Assembly: GCA_036871055.1 (NCBI GenBank)
Contig: CP141893.1
Location: 124,001 to 188,000 of the forward strand
Length of the DNA: 64,000 bases
Direction: 5' to 3'
From: Bisbaumannia sp015645095
Lineage (GTDB): Bacteria; Pseudomonadota; Gammaproteobacteria; Pseudomonadales; Halomonadaceae
Shown here piece by piece: positions 32,488 to 42,800 of the stretch. Position numbers and translations under genes: made by a program. Within the stretch, counting starts at the first letter, position 1, and every line of letters begins with the position of its first letter. Below the pieces are notes generated by a model, which did no database searches, was not told where the DNA came from, and saw only the letters and a list, made by a program, of their open reading frames with translations.

Positions 32488-35400
32488 TCAGGTAAGAAGA
32501 AGCGGATCGATTTCCAGCCAGGCCGCCGGTTCACCAAGCAAGGCCATATCCGATGGGTTGTAAATCCCCTCGCCACCCGAACGAGAGAATCGAATATGGT
32601 ACTCGGAGGGTTGATAGTAGCCGCTGCTATCGAGGGCCTCGATTCGTATCGCCATGATGGTATCATGATGACGCCAGTCCCCCGCACGCCCTGGCGTCGG
32701 CCTGGGAAAGCCTAGGGCCAGAGGCTCCTTACCTTCTAGGTCGTGTTGGTTATCGAGTTGGCTGGTTGCGGGATACCAGAATTCTCTCGGACCTGGTCCG
32801 GTATTCGTACGCACCTGATAGCAGGCCAACGACAGGGTATATGGTGGCTTGCCCCCGAAGGGGGAAGCAAGGCCCTGTAAGCCGATGGAAGGCAGGGTGA
32901 GCTTGAAATCTACCGACTTGGGGCCTTCCATTCGGTTTTTCCACCAGCTATCGAATTTCTCGATACTGACGGTAAGCGTTGGTGCTTGAGTGATCATTTG
33001 CAGCTGTGATTGGTACTCATCGAGGGAGGCATTGCTGATTCGGCCGAGCTCCTGGCTCCAGGGCGTCGTGAGCAGCCAGTCGTCATGGCGGCTGGTGTTG
33101 TAGCGATTATAGAGCCAGCTCCCCCCTAGCTCGAGCACGCTAAACAGGGCCCCTGCGAGATTAAAGCGCCAGAACACCGTGCCGAGACGAGCACCGCTAG
33201 CCGCCCATGTGGCACCCCGGAACGCTACTGAATAGCCAGTATGGAGGGTATTGGTCAACCCATAGGCATTGGCGCCCACCATGCCTGCCGCGCCCACCAT
33301 ACTTGCCATAGCAGCGCTCTGGGCCTGGCTATTCCCGCTACGTACAGCTTCTTGCCAGGTACTATTTCGGCTGGAAAGGGAGGAAAATGAGGCAAAAGAA
33401 CCTAATACGTACGTAAAGCCGCCAAGAAAGAGATGTAGCCTTCCAAGAGTCGCCGTTACGCTTTCAGCGCTAGAGATATTCAAGGCATTGGTAAGGGATC
33501 TTGCCCTGGCGCTCAGGGCAGTATCCATAATGCCTTGAGCGGCCAGGAATCCAGCAGAGCTTGTGGCGACAAATGATTTAAGTAAATCCATGCGCGTAGT
33601 GGATCCATTTAGCCTGCCCCCGTCCTGATAGCTTTGATATGCATTCCAGAAGGTCACTACTTGAGCAAGAAAGACCAATAGCCCCAACCCATCCCCAGCC
33701 AGATTTGTCCTGGGAGCTGCCACAATCCCCTGACGCAGATTACGGATCAAGCCACCCACTTCGGCCTGCTGTGCCGCCGGTAGTATCAAAGTAAGCCCTG
33801 CTCGCCCCGGCGTCGCGCCGGCGATACGGACGCTGTCCCCGGGGAGCTCCTCAATGGGACTCAGTGCACGCGCGAGTTCCGGTTCATGTACCGTCTGCAG
33901 TTCCTGGCGAAGCCGCTTGAATTCCTCAAGTAAGGTCTGTGCTTCGGGCGAGCGGTGCCCGGCGGTTGCCTTGACCACGTTACGGCGTCTGCGGATCGCG
34001 TCGAGCTCTTCCCTGAGTGCCAGGATGCGCTGCATGGTGCGACGGAAGCGGGCCAACTCCTCTCTGGATGCCACGACGAAGCTGGCGCCAGTACGCTGGG
34101 CGGCATCCAGGATTCTTGCAGGCAGTGCCTTGGGAAGGCGCCGGAAGAGCTCCTCCAGGTCGGGGAGAGTGTCACGATTGATACTCTGATAGAACTCGTC
34201 CATGACCTGGGAGATACCCCGCGAGATCGCCGGTCCCAGAGGCTGGTGGGCTTCCTCGGCGAGGATCCTGGTGTTCTCGGGCAATTCATCTACTGCGGGT
34301 AGTCGCCCTGATTCTAGCGTAGTGAGCTCGCCCCATTTTTCGGTGGCCTTGAGCACTGCGTTATAGCCGGCATTACTGATCGTCGAGTACTGACCGATGA
34401 AATCGCTCTGGTCGGCGAGCGGCAGGGTATGAAATAGCGGCCTATCGTAGTGGGGGGCCTCGTCTAGCCAGTCGGCAACCCGTTCGGTTGCTTCGTCGCT
34501 ACGGCAGATGTCTTTCAGACACCCATACTGGGTCTTGAAGGCTTCATGGATCTGCCCCTCGTCCTGCGCATCGAAGTACCAGGCGGCAATGTGGAACCGC
34601 CTGCTGCACAGCATGTCTGTGCGGTCATCAGACAAGGCATCGAGCAGGGCATTCCAGCGTTGCAGCCGGGGGCGTTGCTCGGCGAGGAAGGCATCCATGC
34701 GGTCCCGGTCGATCAGGTCGTTGATGCCTCGTTGCCCGATCCTGCTGCCTTCCAGTAGTGCTCGGAGCCGCTCATTGTGCTGTTGCTTCATGGAGAGCAG
34801 GGCGTCCGCATGCTGATCCACGAAGTCGCTCCCCAGGCTGTCGCTGAGGCCTTCTTCAACATAGTAACGATGCACTGCCCTTTGCAGCTGATTGGCGATT
34901 TCGCTGGCATTGGTGCGGTTCGCCTCGCCACGTATCTCCCACAAGCGCTCCTTGAGTTTCTCCGGCAAGTCAGGATCGTGGGGCTGCGGCAGTGCACCGG
35001 TATTGCTGTCTTGGTTGAGAAAGTCGAGTAGGGCTCGGCGGACTCTTCCCTGGCGGGGTTCCTCCATCGCGGCGACCTGCTCCCACATGGCCTGCACGTC
35101 TGGGTCTTCCGACACCTGGCGAAGGTCCTCCAGCGAGGCTGTCTGCAACTGGGAAAGCGACTCAATGTAACAGGCCAGCAGGTAATCCCGCTCGGTTCTT
35201 CCCTCGTTCGCCGTGGCCCAGTGGGTCACCCAGTCTACGACTTCGTCCTGGAACTGGGCCAGGTCGCGCATCACGCCGATATCGTCGCGTACGACCAGGC
35301 ACAGGCAGGTGTCGCGATCCTCGACCTTGTGCTGCTTGAGAAGCTTGCCCAGGCGGGTCTTGTGATAGTAAGGCTCGTTTTCCCAATGATAGGTCTGAGC

Positions 35401-35970
35401 CTCATGTTCGTAGCCAGCCTCTGGCGCCTCCAATTGGGCGTTCTCGGCGAATTCGGCCACCCACTGTTCGGCCTGGGCCGTGGTGATCAGGTGCTCGCCG
35501 CCGCCGGAGATGGGGTTGGCGCCGGCGAGGTCGACGGCCTGCATAAAGGCGTCGCGATCCGCCTCGCTCTCCTGAACCTGGGCCCGCTTGGCGGCGGTCC
35601 ATTGCACCTCGGAGAAGCAGACGTAGAGGGTGCGATCGGTCGCGTATTCGAGCTTGCCCTCGTTGTGGCCGCTGAGGGCATCGCCCTGGTTGCGGAACTC
35701 GTACTCATGCAGCTCGTTGGTGTTGCCGTCGAGTACATAGAGGTAGCCGTTGCGCAGCATCCGGATCCCCAGCGGACGGGCGCTCAAGGCATAGGGCGTG
35801 GCGCACCCGGGCTCCAGCTCCTCGACCAGGCCGTAGCGCAGGGGAAGCAGTTGCACCGTGCCGTTGAGCAGGGGGCAGGTGGCGCCCTCCTCACTGTCAC
35901 GGCATGGCAGTTCATGCGCCGCGAGGGTTCCATCGTCGCGGTCGTCATTGGGTCGCTCGAATGCGGACAT
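32488..35970 (-). CDS. Toxin 2: VasX-like (BTH_I2691-type) T6SS effector
   Basis: 1160 aa. VasX_N region at about 30-130 (CPLLNG, LLPLRYGLVEE, RMLRNGYLYVLD, NELHEYEF), long helical middle, coiled-coil-like part at 630-700, hydrophobic segments at about 758-778, 800-818, 843-866, 885-905 and 934-955, then a beta-rich C-terminus. DNA of the hydrophobic part (about 33300-33600) is more AT-rich than its flanks. Expected to be loaded on VgrG2 by the DUF4123 adaptor encoded just upstream and to form inner-membrane pores in target cells. The C-terminal quarter is related to the orphan fragment at 21976. Confidence 0.82.
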   Translation of the reverse strand: MSAFERPNDDRDDGTLAAHELPCRDSEEGATCPLLNGTVQLLPLRYGLVEELEPGCATPYALSARPLGIRMLRNGYLYVLDGNTNELHEYEFRNQGDALSGHNEGKLEYATDRTLYVCFSEVQWTAAKRAQVQESEADRDAFMQAVDLAGANPISGGGEHLITTAQAEQWVAEFAENAQLEAPEAGYEHEAQTYHWENEPYYHKTRLGKLLKQHKVEDRDTCLCLVVRDDIGVMRDLAQFQDEVVDWVTHWATANEGRTERDYLLACYIESLSQLQTASLEDLRQVSEDPDVQAMWEQVAAMEEPRQGRVRRALLDFLNQDSNTGALPQPHDPDLPEKLKERLWEIRGEANRTNASEIANQLQRAVHRYYVEEGLSDSLGSDFVDQHADALLSMKQQHNERLRALLEGSRIGQRGINDLIDRDRMDAFLAEQRPRLQRWNALLDALSDDRTDMLCSRRFHIAAWYFDAQDEGQIHEAFKTQYGCLKDICRSDEATERVADWLDEAPHYDRPLFHTLPLADQSDFIGQYSTISNAGYNAVLKATEKWGELTTLESGRLPAVDELPENTRILAEEAHQPLGPAISRGISQVMDEFYQSINRDTLPDLEELFRRLPKALPARILDAAQRTGASFVVASREELARFRRTMQRILALREELDAIRRRRNVVKATAGHRSPEAQTLLEEFKRLRQELQTVHEPELARALSPIEELPGDSVRIAGATPGRAGLTLILPAAQQAEVGGLIRNLRQGIVAAPRTNLAGDGLGLLVFLAQVVTFWNAYQSYQDGGRLNGSTTRMDLLKSFVATSSAGFLAAQGIMDTALSARARSLTNALNISSAESVTATLGRLHLFLGGFTYVLGSFASFSSLSSRNSTWQEAVRSGNSQAQSAAMASMVGAAGMVGANAYGLTNTLHTGYSVAFRGATWAASGARLGTVFWRFNLAGALFSVLELGGSWLYNRYNTSRHDDWLLTTPWSQELGRISNASLDEYQSQLQMITQAPTLTVSIEKFDSWWKNRMEGPKSVDFKLTLPSIGLQGLASPFGGKPPYTLSLACYQVRTNTGPGPREFWYPATSQLDNQHDLEGKEPLALGFPRPTPGRAGDWRHHDTIMAIRIEALDSSGYYQPSEYHIRFSRSGGEGIYNPSDMALLGEPAAWLEIDPLLLT

Positions 35971-35982
35971 CTGACAGGCTCC

Positions 35983-36894
35983 CTATGTCATGCCGGGGGA
36001 TTGATGAGTGGTGGCCGCTTCCAGGGCGGCTTCGAGACGCTCGAGGGCGCCGAGGTGCGTCGCCGTGAGCCAGCGATAGGCGCTGGTATCGGTGGCGTGA
36101 TCGCACCAGGTGGTGATGCCGAGGCGGGCCATCAGGGTGCAGAGCAGCGCCCACTCGCGTGGCGCGACGAAGCCCATTCCCCGGGCCTCCTGGATAATGG
36201 CCGTGAGCCGTGCATGGCGCTGTGGCGTCCCGGTATCGGGCAGCCAATCGCGGCAGTGGCGATCCACGAAGGCCATCAACTGGCGTGTGTCGCGGCGCCG
36301 GTCGCAGGCCTGGAGTCGCTCGAGCTGCGGCTCCGAGAGCCGATAGGCACCGTCCCGCGGAAGAGATTCGGCCTCGGTCATCGCGGGCGACCAGCATTGC
36401 CAGGTTTCCGTCACGGCATCGGGGGCCAGCAGGGTCTGGATCGGCCCCCAGGGCACTTGCGCCGGCGAGCTGTCCGCTTCCAATAACGCCGCGATTACCG
36501 CCGGGTCGGCCAGTCGCAGCAACATCGGCACTCCGCTGGGGTGCACGACCTGGATCAGGCCGCGCAGATGATCACCCAGCTCGGTGAGGTCGCACGCGCT
36601 GGCGATAAGGTAGCCCCATTCCGGGGCGAGGCCCTCCTCCAGGAAGTGCCGCAGGACGGGATCCTCCGCCCCGGCGAGTTGCACCAGCCAGGGCGAGACC
36701 TTATCGACGTCGGACCAGGGGGTGCCGGCATACAGCAGGTCCGCCTCCAGGTGGCCCTCGGACCACTCATAGAGCCGACGGGCCAGCTGCTCCACTCGCA
36801 CGCCGTCGAGCAGCAGATACACCCTCTGCTCGCTGGGCCACTGCCACTCGCCACCCAGGAGTCCTTGGGCCAGTGGCCAACGCCTTATGCTCAC
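35983..36894 (-). CDS. DUF4123 effector-adaptor, module 2
   Basis: 303 aa. DUF4123 pattern: VYLLLDGVRVEQLARRLYEW, LLYAGTPWSDVDKVSPWLVQL, a DLTELGDHLRGLIQV section and LLRLADPAVIAALL. Begins with GTG whose GTGA overlaps the vgrG2 stop, so translation is coupled. It should pair toxin 2 with the VgrG2 tip, as VasW does for VasX. Only moderately similar to the module 1 adaptor, in line with effector-specific pairing. Confidence 0.83.
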   Translation of the reverse strand: MSIRRWPLAQGLLGGEWQWPSEQRVYLLLDGVRVEQLARRLYEWSEGHLEADLLYAGTPWSDVDKVSPWLVQLAGAEDPVLRHFLEEGLAPEWGYLIASACDLTELGDHLRGLIQVVHPSGVPMLLRLADPAVIAALLEADSSPAQVPWGPIQTLLAPDAVTETWQCWSPAMTEAESLPRDGAYRLSEPQLERLQACDRRRDTRQLMAFVDRHCRDWLPDTGTPQRHARLTAIIQEARGMGFVAPREWALLCTLMARLGITTWCDHATDTSAYRWLTATHLGALERLEAALEAATTHQSPGMT

Positions 36895-38927
36895 CCCTCG
36901 CTACCCCCTTCACAGACCGGGCACAGCGCCTGCTGCTGGAGCAGGGCGGCATGCTGGGGGGCCTGGATCGGCGTGAACCGAGGTGCCGCTTCCACTTCCC
37001 GCGGCAGTTGCGGGGCCTCGGCGGCCTGGCCGGAGCCGGCGCCGGGGCTGCCGCCGGAGTTGATCTTGACGCTGGCGCCGCTGATGGTGACCCCAGAGGG
37101 GTCGAGCTTGACGAAGCTGCCGCCGGCTTGGAGGGTGATCTCGGCGCCGGCCTCGACCACCACCTTCATGCCGGCCTTGTGGTGGACCTCCTGGCCGGCC
37201 TCCACCAGTTGGGCACGGCCGTAGCGCTCGTGGCGGCTGGCGCCGACGATCAGGTGGTCGTCGCCGTCCACCTGGGCATGGCGGTTGCCGTGCACGCTGA
37301 GGTGGTCGTCGCTGTCGATTTCGGCGATACGGTCGTGGTGCACCTTGAGGTGGCTGTCGTTGCCGATCTCCTCGGTGCGGTCGTTATTGGTCAGCAGCTC
37401 CAGGTCCTTCTGGGCGTGCAGCCAGATCTGCTCCTGGTCGGCCTGGTCCTCGAAGCGCAGCTCGTTGAAGCCCTCGCCCTGGTGGCTCTGGGTGCGCAGC
37501 ACGGTGCGGGTCTTGTGCTCGGGCAGCGCGTAGGGCGGGGTGTTGACCGCGTGATAGGTGCGCCCGGTGATGATCGGCTGGTCGGGGTCGCCCTCCAGGA
37601 AGGAGACGATCACCTCGTGGCCGATGCGCGGAATGGCCATGGCGCCGTAGCCGCCGCCGGCCCAGCCCTGGCTGACCCGCAGCCAGGCGCTGGCGGTGTC
37701 GTCGGGGGCCGCGTAGCGGTCCCAGGGGAACTGCACCTTGACCCGGCCGTGTTCGTCGCAGTGGATCTCCTCGCCCTCGGGGCCGACCACGAAGGCCACC
37801 TGGGGGCCGTCGACCCGGGGCCGGACGGGCGGCTCGGGGCGCCAGGCGCGGTCGGCGGGGGCCAGCACCAGGGTGTTGGCGAGGGTGGTCAGGCCATCGG
37901 CTTGGGCGGCCTCCTCCTCCAGGGCCTGGGGCTGGGTGCCGGTGTGAACCGCCGCCACCACCTGCCAGTCGCGGTTGGTCTCCTCGAGGTCATGGCCCTC
38001 GAGGGTGAAACGGGTGCCGGGGGCCAGCTCCGGCAGGTCGCTCTCGGCCTCGGCGGTCAGCGCCTGGTGGCGCAGGGCCTCGAGACGGATACGGGTAAAG
38101 GCGCTGCCGGAGGCGTCGGCCTTGTAGCGGCCCGGGTAGTCGTAGTGTTCGTAGTCGTCCCGTTGCGCATGCGCATCGAGCCCGTCGGCGGCGTGCTCAT
38201 GAAGCTGTGAATAAGCCGGCTGCTTAAAGGAGTAGTCCTTCAGGGTCGCCGACGCCGGCCGGACCCGCGCGACCTGCTTGAGCCTGCGCAGATGGCGCAG
38301 CGGCGGGGTGCCGCCGGCGCGGCCATGGTAGGGGCGCGGCCCCAGGGCACCCAGCACCTGGGGATCGTCGGCGAACACCAGGCGATGGGTGCCGCCCTCG
38401 GCGTCTTCAAACTCGTGGAAGAAGCACAACCCCTCCTCGGCGGCCAGGCGCTGGATAAAGGCCAGGTCGCTCTCGCGGTACTGCACGCAGTACTCGCGCT
38501 CCTCGGGCTCGCGGGTCACGGCGAAGGCCACGTCGGTGAGGCCGCGCTCCTCGCACAGGGTGTTGATGATGGTCAGCGGCGAGACCCGCTGGAAGATCCG
38601 CGAGTTGTGGCGCAGGCCCAGGCGCCATAGCGCCGGGCGGACCTCGAGGTGGTAGAGGGTGCGGCGGTGGCCGCGATCGCCACGGGCGAACTCGCTGACG
38701 ATGCCATGGACGCGGCGCAGCGGCTCGCCGTCCTGCCAGACGGTGAGGCTGGCCTCGCGGTCGAGGAAGGCCTCGGCACTCAGCTCGCCGTCGCGGCTGG
38801 CGACCTGCAGCGTCAGGCGGAAGGGCGCCGAGAGGGCCTCGTCGAGGGTGAAGTCGAGCACCGCCAGGTCGAGGTCGGCGGCACCGGCGAGGGTCAGGGT
38901 GAACTGCAGTCCGGTCGAATCGGCCAT
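36891..38927 (-). CDS. vgrG: VgrG spike protein (TssI), intact
   Basis: 678 aa. gp27-like N-terminal half (FTLTLAGAADLDLAVLDFTL onward, VHGIVSEFARGDRGHRRTLY, CVQYRESDLAFIQRLAAEEG), gp5-like OB fold (HGRVKVQFPWDRY, WAGGGYGAMAIPRIGHEVIV), then a beta-helix of repeated HLKVHHD/HLSVHGN-type units and GSFVKLDPSGVTISGASVKI. No C-terminal enzymatic domain; the 35-residue tail ends in a CPVC motif. It forms the tube tip under the PAAR protein encoded 1 nt upstream. The only intact vgrG in the window. Confidence 0.95.
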   Translation of the reverse strand: MADSTGLQFTLTLAGAADLDLAVLDFTLDEALSAPFRLTLQVASRDGELSAEAFLDREASLTVWQDGEPLRRVHGIVSEFARGDRGHRRTLYHLEVRPALWRLGLRHNSRIFQRVSPLTIINTLCEERGLTDVAFAVTREPEEREYCVQYRESDLAFIQRLAAEEGLCFFHEFEDAEGGTHRLVFADDPQVLGALGPRPYHGRAGGTPPLRHLRRLKQVARVRPASATLKDYSFKQPAYSQLHEHAADGLDAHAQRDDYEHYDYPGRYKADASGSAFTRIRLEALRHQALTAEAESDLPELAPGTRFTLEGHDLEETNRDWQVVAAVHTGTQPQALEEEAAQADGLTTLANTLVLAPADRAWRPEPPVRPRVDGPQVAFVVGPEGEEIHCDEHGRVKVQFPWDRYAAPDDTASAWLRVSQGWAGGGYGAMAIPRIGHEVIVSFLEGDPDQPIITGRTYHAVNTPPYALPEHKTRTVLRTQSHQGEGFNELRFEDQADQEQIWLHAQKDLELLTNNDRTEEIGNDSHLKVHHDRIAEIDSDDHLSVHGNRHAQVDGDDHLIVGASRHERYGRAQLVEAGQEVHHKAGMKVVVEAGAEITLQAGGSFVKLDPSGVTISGASVKINSGGSPGAGSGQAAEAPQLPREVEAAPRFTPIQAPQHAALLQQQALCPVCEGGSEG

Positions 38928-38928
38928 C

Positions 38929-39216
38929 TTAGCTGCCCTCCCCGGTGGCGGAACCGATCACCACGCCGCCGCAGCTCACCGCGTGGCCGGTGAGGGCGGC
39001 GGGCTTGCCGTCGATCAGGATGGTGGCCGAGCCCTCGGCGATGGCGCGCGGGTGCGACGGGTGCTTGGGCTTGTCGTGGGGGGCCAGGGGGTCGCCCTGG
39101 CGGGCCACCGGCTTGCCGTCGATCACTACCGTGGGGCTACCGGCGATCACCGGGGTCGGCGGAAAGCCGTCATGGTCGGTGCCGATATCGCCGACGAGTA
39201 CGAGTTTGCGTCCCAT
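38929..39216 (-). CDS. PAAR-domain spike tip protein
   Basis: 95 aa. GDIGTDHDGFPPTPVIAGSP, VVIDGKPVARQGDPLAPHDK, ILIDGKPAALTGHAVSCGG: the three Gly-rich repeats with His and Cys that bind the tip zinc. ATG 39216 is chosen as the last start before the domain; longer frames upstream are not PAAR-like. Ends 1 nt before the vgrG2 start. It sharpens the VgrG tip and carries no toxic extension. Confidence 0.88.
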   Translation of the reverse strand: MGRKLVLVGDIGTDHDGFPPTPVIAGSPTVVIDGKPVARQGDPLAPHDKPKHPSHPRAIAEGSATILIDGKPAALTGHAVSCGGVVIGSATGEGS

Positions 39217-39244
39217 GCGTCCTTGTCTCCTCTCTGGTGTGGCG

Positions 39245-39835
39245 TCAATGCCATTCGGCGGGGGCTTCGAAGCTGGCCACCTCGGTGGCATCCACCTGCA
39301 TGCGCCGGAAGCCGGCACGCTCCAGGCTGGTCACGGCGGCGGTGCAGGCCAGCGGCAGGCGGCAGTGCAGCGGCGTGCCGGCCAGCTCGCGGCGGGCGGC
39401 CAGCAGCAGGCGGGCGCCGTGGCCGCTGCCCTGCCACTGGGGATCGATAAAGAAGAAGCGCAGCTGCCAGGCCGCCTCCTCGTCGGGGCGGACCGCCAGC
39501 AGCATGCCCAGCGGCGGCCCCTCACCATGGCGAAAGGCGAGCAAGCGCCCCTGCCAGTGGGCGACGGCCTCGCCTTCCCGCTGTAGCCAGCGGCCGCGGT
39601 GGAGGGTGAACTCCAGGGCACGGCGCAGGGTGGCCAGGCGCGCCTCGTCGCGCAGCACCCAGGGGGCCTGCCCCTGGGCGTCGGCCCGGCGGGCCGACTC
39701 GAGAAAGGCCTCGATCTCCTCGGCCCGGGCGGCCACCAGGCCCCCGCCGGCGGCCCCGCGATGGGGCTCATGTGGTGACTCGTGAGCCGCCGCCGCGGTG
39801 TCGCGACCCAGCCAGCGCTTAAGCGTCGTCAGCAT
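39245..39835 (-). CDS. GNAT-like acetyltransferase in the T6SS operon
   Basis: 196 aa. The second half shows a GNAT core: LGMLLAVRPDEEAAWQLRFF, FFIDPQWQGSGHGARLLLAA (acetyl-CoA loop, Q/R-x-x-G-x-G/A) and LACTAAVTSLERAGFRRM. The first 60 residues are Ala/Glu-rich and not recognised. ATG 39835 has GGAGG at the right spacing and overlaps the end of tssM by 17 nt, so it is translationally linked to the secretion apparatus. It could modify a T6SS protein or an effector; substrate unknown. It is not part of the canonical core. Confidence 0.7.
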   Translation of the reverse strand: MLTTLKRWLGRDTAAAAHESPHEPHRGAAGGGLVAARAEEIEAFLESARRADAQGQAPWVLRDEARLATLRRALEFTLHRGRWLQREGEAVAHWQGRLLAFRHGEGPPLGMLLAVRPDEEAAWQLRFFFIDPQWQGSGHGARLLLAARRELAGTPLHCRLPLACTAAVTSLERAGFRRMQVDATEVASFEAPAEWH

Positions 39836-42800
39836 GGAGGCCTCCTTCGGCATAGAGGGCGGTGGGCAGGCGGAAGCCGGCGGCCAGCGGCCGGGTGAAG
39901 GGGTTGCGGCTGCCGTTGGCGTGCAGGCGGTAGCTCATGGTGCCGCCATCCACCTGGAAGCGCAGTTCCAGCTCGCGCTCGCCGGCCCCGGTGATCTGCG
40001 CCTGGTCGAGCAGTCGGAACCAGGCCCAGGCACCGCCGCGGGTCAGGCTGCGGGGCGAGCGATTGACCTGGCTGGGCACCAGGGTCACCCGGCTTTCGGT
40101 GTCGCCGCGCAGGGCGTTGGGCCAGATCATCGAGACCCGGTGGCTGCCGCTGTGGGCGTACTCGATCAGCTGGCCGTCGACGCTGATCACGCTGCGCCGC
40201 TTGTCGGGGCTGAGGCTCAGGGGCTCCAGGCTGAACTCCACGTCGAGGGCACCGTCGCGGCCGAAGTAGGCCTCGCGGATGCGCTCGCCCTGGCGCACGG
40301 CGGCGAGTACCCCGGGGCGGATCAGGGAGTTGCCCTCGGCATCCTCGAGCTGCTCCGGGGCGGCCTCGATAAAGGGTCGCAGGTTGTCCTGGTAGAAGCC
40401 GTCGAGGATGCCACCGGGGGCGAAGAAGGCCTCGAAGTCGCCCAGGGCCACCTCGCGGGAGGCGTCCCGGGCCAGCGGGTAACGGCCCGCCAGGCGCTCC
40501 CGGTAGGGGGCGACCACCTCGTCGAGCCACTGGTGCTCCATATGGCGGATGGCGCTGGTCATCAGCAGCCGCCAGCTCTGGTCGGCCAGGCTCTCGAGCA
40601 TCGGTCCCACCGGGGCCGGGGTCTCCTCGGCCAGACGTCGCAGGGTGTGGATGGGGTCGCCGCCGCTCAGCACCAGGCGATCGCGGACGGTGACGAAGGC
40701 CGCGCGGCCCGGGTCGCTGGCGCCCTGGACCTGGCGCAGGTAGTCGCGCAGCTCGCCGACGGCGCCCTTGATCTCGGCCAGGTCGGCGGGGTTGTCGCCA
40801 CGGGCCTCGAGCAGGCCGTTGAGGGGCACGAAGTGGCGTTCGATATCGCCGGCCAGGCGGTAGCGGGGCGAGCGCTCCAGGGCCTGACGGGCGGCCTCGT
40901 CGTCCACCGGCAGTTCCGGGTAGAGGCGGGTCTGCTGGGCCACTTCGCCGAGCAGCCGGTCCAGCGGTCGGCTGGCGCCGAGCAGGGTATCGGTGACCAC
41001 CACCGCCTGGTGCAGGTCGGGCAGTGGCACCAGCTCGATGCGCTCCAGGGCCTCCCGCCAGGTGACGTGGTAGTCGCTGATGTAGCGCTCGCGCAGGGCG
41101 CCCTGCAGGCGGGCGCGGTCGGCCTCGCTGAAGTCGATGTCGTCACGCTGGCCGAGCACCCAGAGATCGACCAGGGCCAGCTCGGTGGCCTGGTCCAGCT
41201 CGTTCAGGAAGTAGCCCTCGAAGCCGCGCCGGGTCACCAGGCTGGGGATGCGCAGGGCGTCGTTGTCGTCGTCACGGGCCATGAAGACGGCGCTGAAGGC
41301 GGGCCCCACCCCCTGGCGCAGGTCCAGGGCCGCGCCGCTGCGCCGGTCGCTGCCGGCCTTGAGGGTGGCATAGACCCGTTCGTCCATGGGCAGCTCGGCG
41401 AGGGTGCGCTGGGCGGCCTGGAGGCTGCCCCCGAAGGGCGCCATGGCCAGCTGGGCCTCCGGGTCACCGGCGGCGGCATGACCCGCCAGGTCGGTATGGG
41501 CCAGGGCATAGTCCAGGTGATCGAGCAGGCGGCGCTGCACGCTGCCGCGCTGGGGGAAGTCGCCCTGCCAGCGCCGCGCCATGAAGTCGCGCACCCGCTG
41601 CGGCTGGCGGCCGCTGGCATCGGAGAGCATGCGCAGCTGGCGCAGCAGGGCCAGCTGCGCATTGCTGCCCGGCTCGGCGCGATTCATGTCGTCCATGATG
41701 CCGACCATCAGCGCCGGCAGGAAATAGTGCTCGAGCACGGCCCGGTAGGCGTCATCCACGGCACGGCCCACCTTGTGGCCCTGGTAGAGGCCCATATCGG
41801 CCAGCCAGGGCAGGTGGGTGCGGGTGTCGGCGAAGGCCAGGGTCGCCTCGCGCAGGCGGTCCAGGGGCTCCAGCAGCGCATAGCCGGTGGGGTCGTCGCT
41901 GCGCAGCTCGCGGGGCTGGGTGGCGAGGAACTCCTCGGCCTTCTCCTCCACCGCCGCCAGGGCCTGGGTGTTCTTCTGGTAGAAGTGGCTCCAGCCCCCC
42001 ACCAGCACGGCGCCGCCGAACAGGCAGGCGAGCAGGCTGAGGCGCCGTACCTGGCGGCGGCGGCGGGCGGCCCGGGCATTGTCGCCGGCCAGCCCGGCCT
42101 CCGGGTAGATCACCCGCTCGAACAGCTCCTCGGTGAAGTAGAGGGCGCTGCGGGTGGCCCGGTGGGCGGGTTGCACCGCATCGCTCATGCCGTAGCGGCG
42201 GGCGGCGGCATCCACGAAGGGGTCCTCCGGCACGCCCTGCTGGTAGACCGAGGTGAAGTAGGTGCCGCGCACCATGGCGGCGGTGGAGAAGCGGTCGCTG
42301 GAGAGGGCCTCCTTGAGGAAGCCCAGCAGGACGTCGCGCAGCCCCGCCAGCTGGCGCACGAAGCGGAACACCGACTCGCGCTCCTCGCGATCGCGGCACT
42401 CGCTGAGCAGGGTCGGCAGGCTGCGGTTGAGACGCTCGAGCAGGCCGTCGAAGGCGTCGGCGAACTCCTCGGCCCAGCGGTCCGGGGTGTCGAGGCTGTC
42501 GGCGCTGAAGGTGAAGCCCAGGGGCGCGCGGCGCGCCTGGCGGGAGTAGTGGCGGAAGAAGTCGTCGAAGCCGTGCAGCAGGTCCATCTTGCTGAAGGTG
42601 ACGTAGACCGGCAGGCGGGCGCCGTGGCGCTCCATCAGCTCGCGCAGGCGGGCCCGCAGCAGGGCGGCATAGGCCTTGCGCACCGCCACCCGGGCATCGC
42701 TGAGGCGCGCCAGGTCGAGGACCAGCACCACCCCGTCCAGGGGGCGGCGGGCGCGGTTGTGCTCCAGCCAGGCGACGAAGTGATCCCACAGGCGCTGTTG

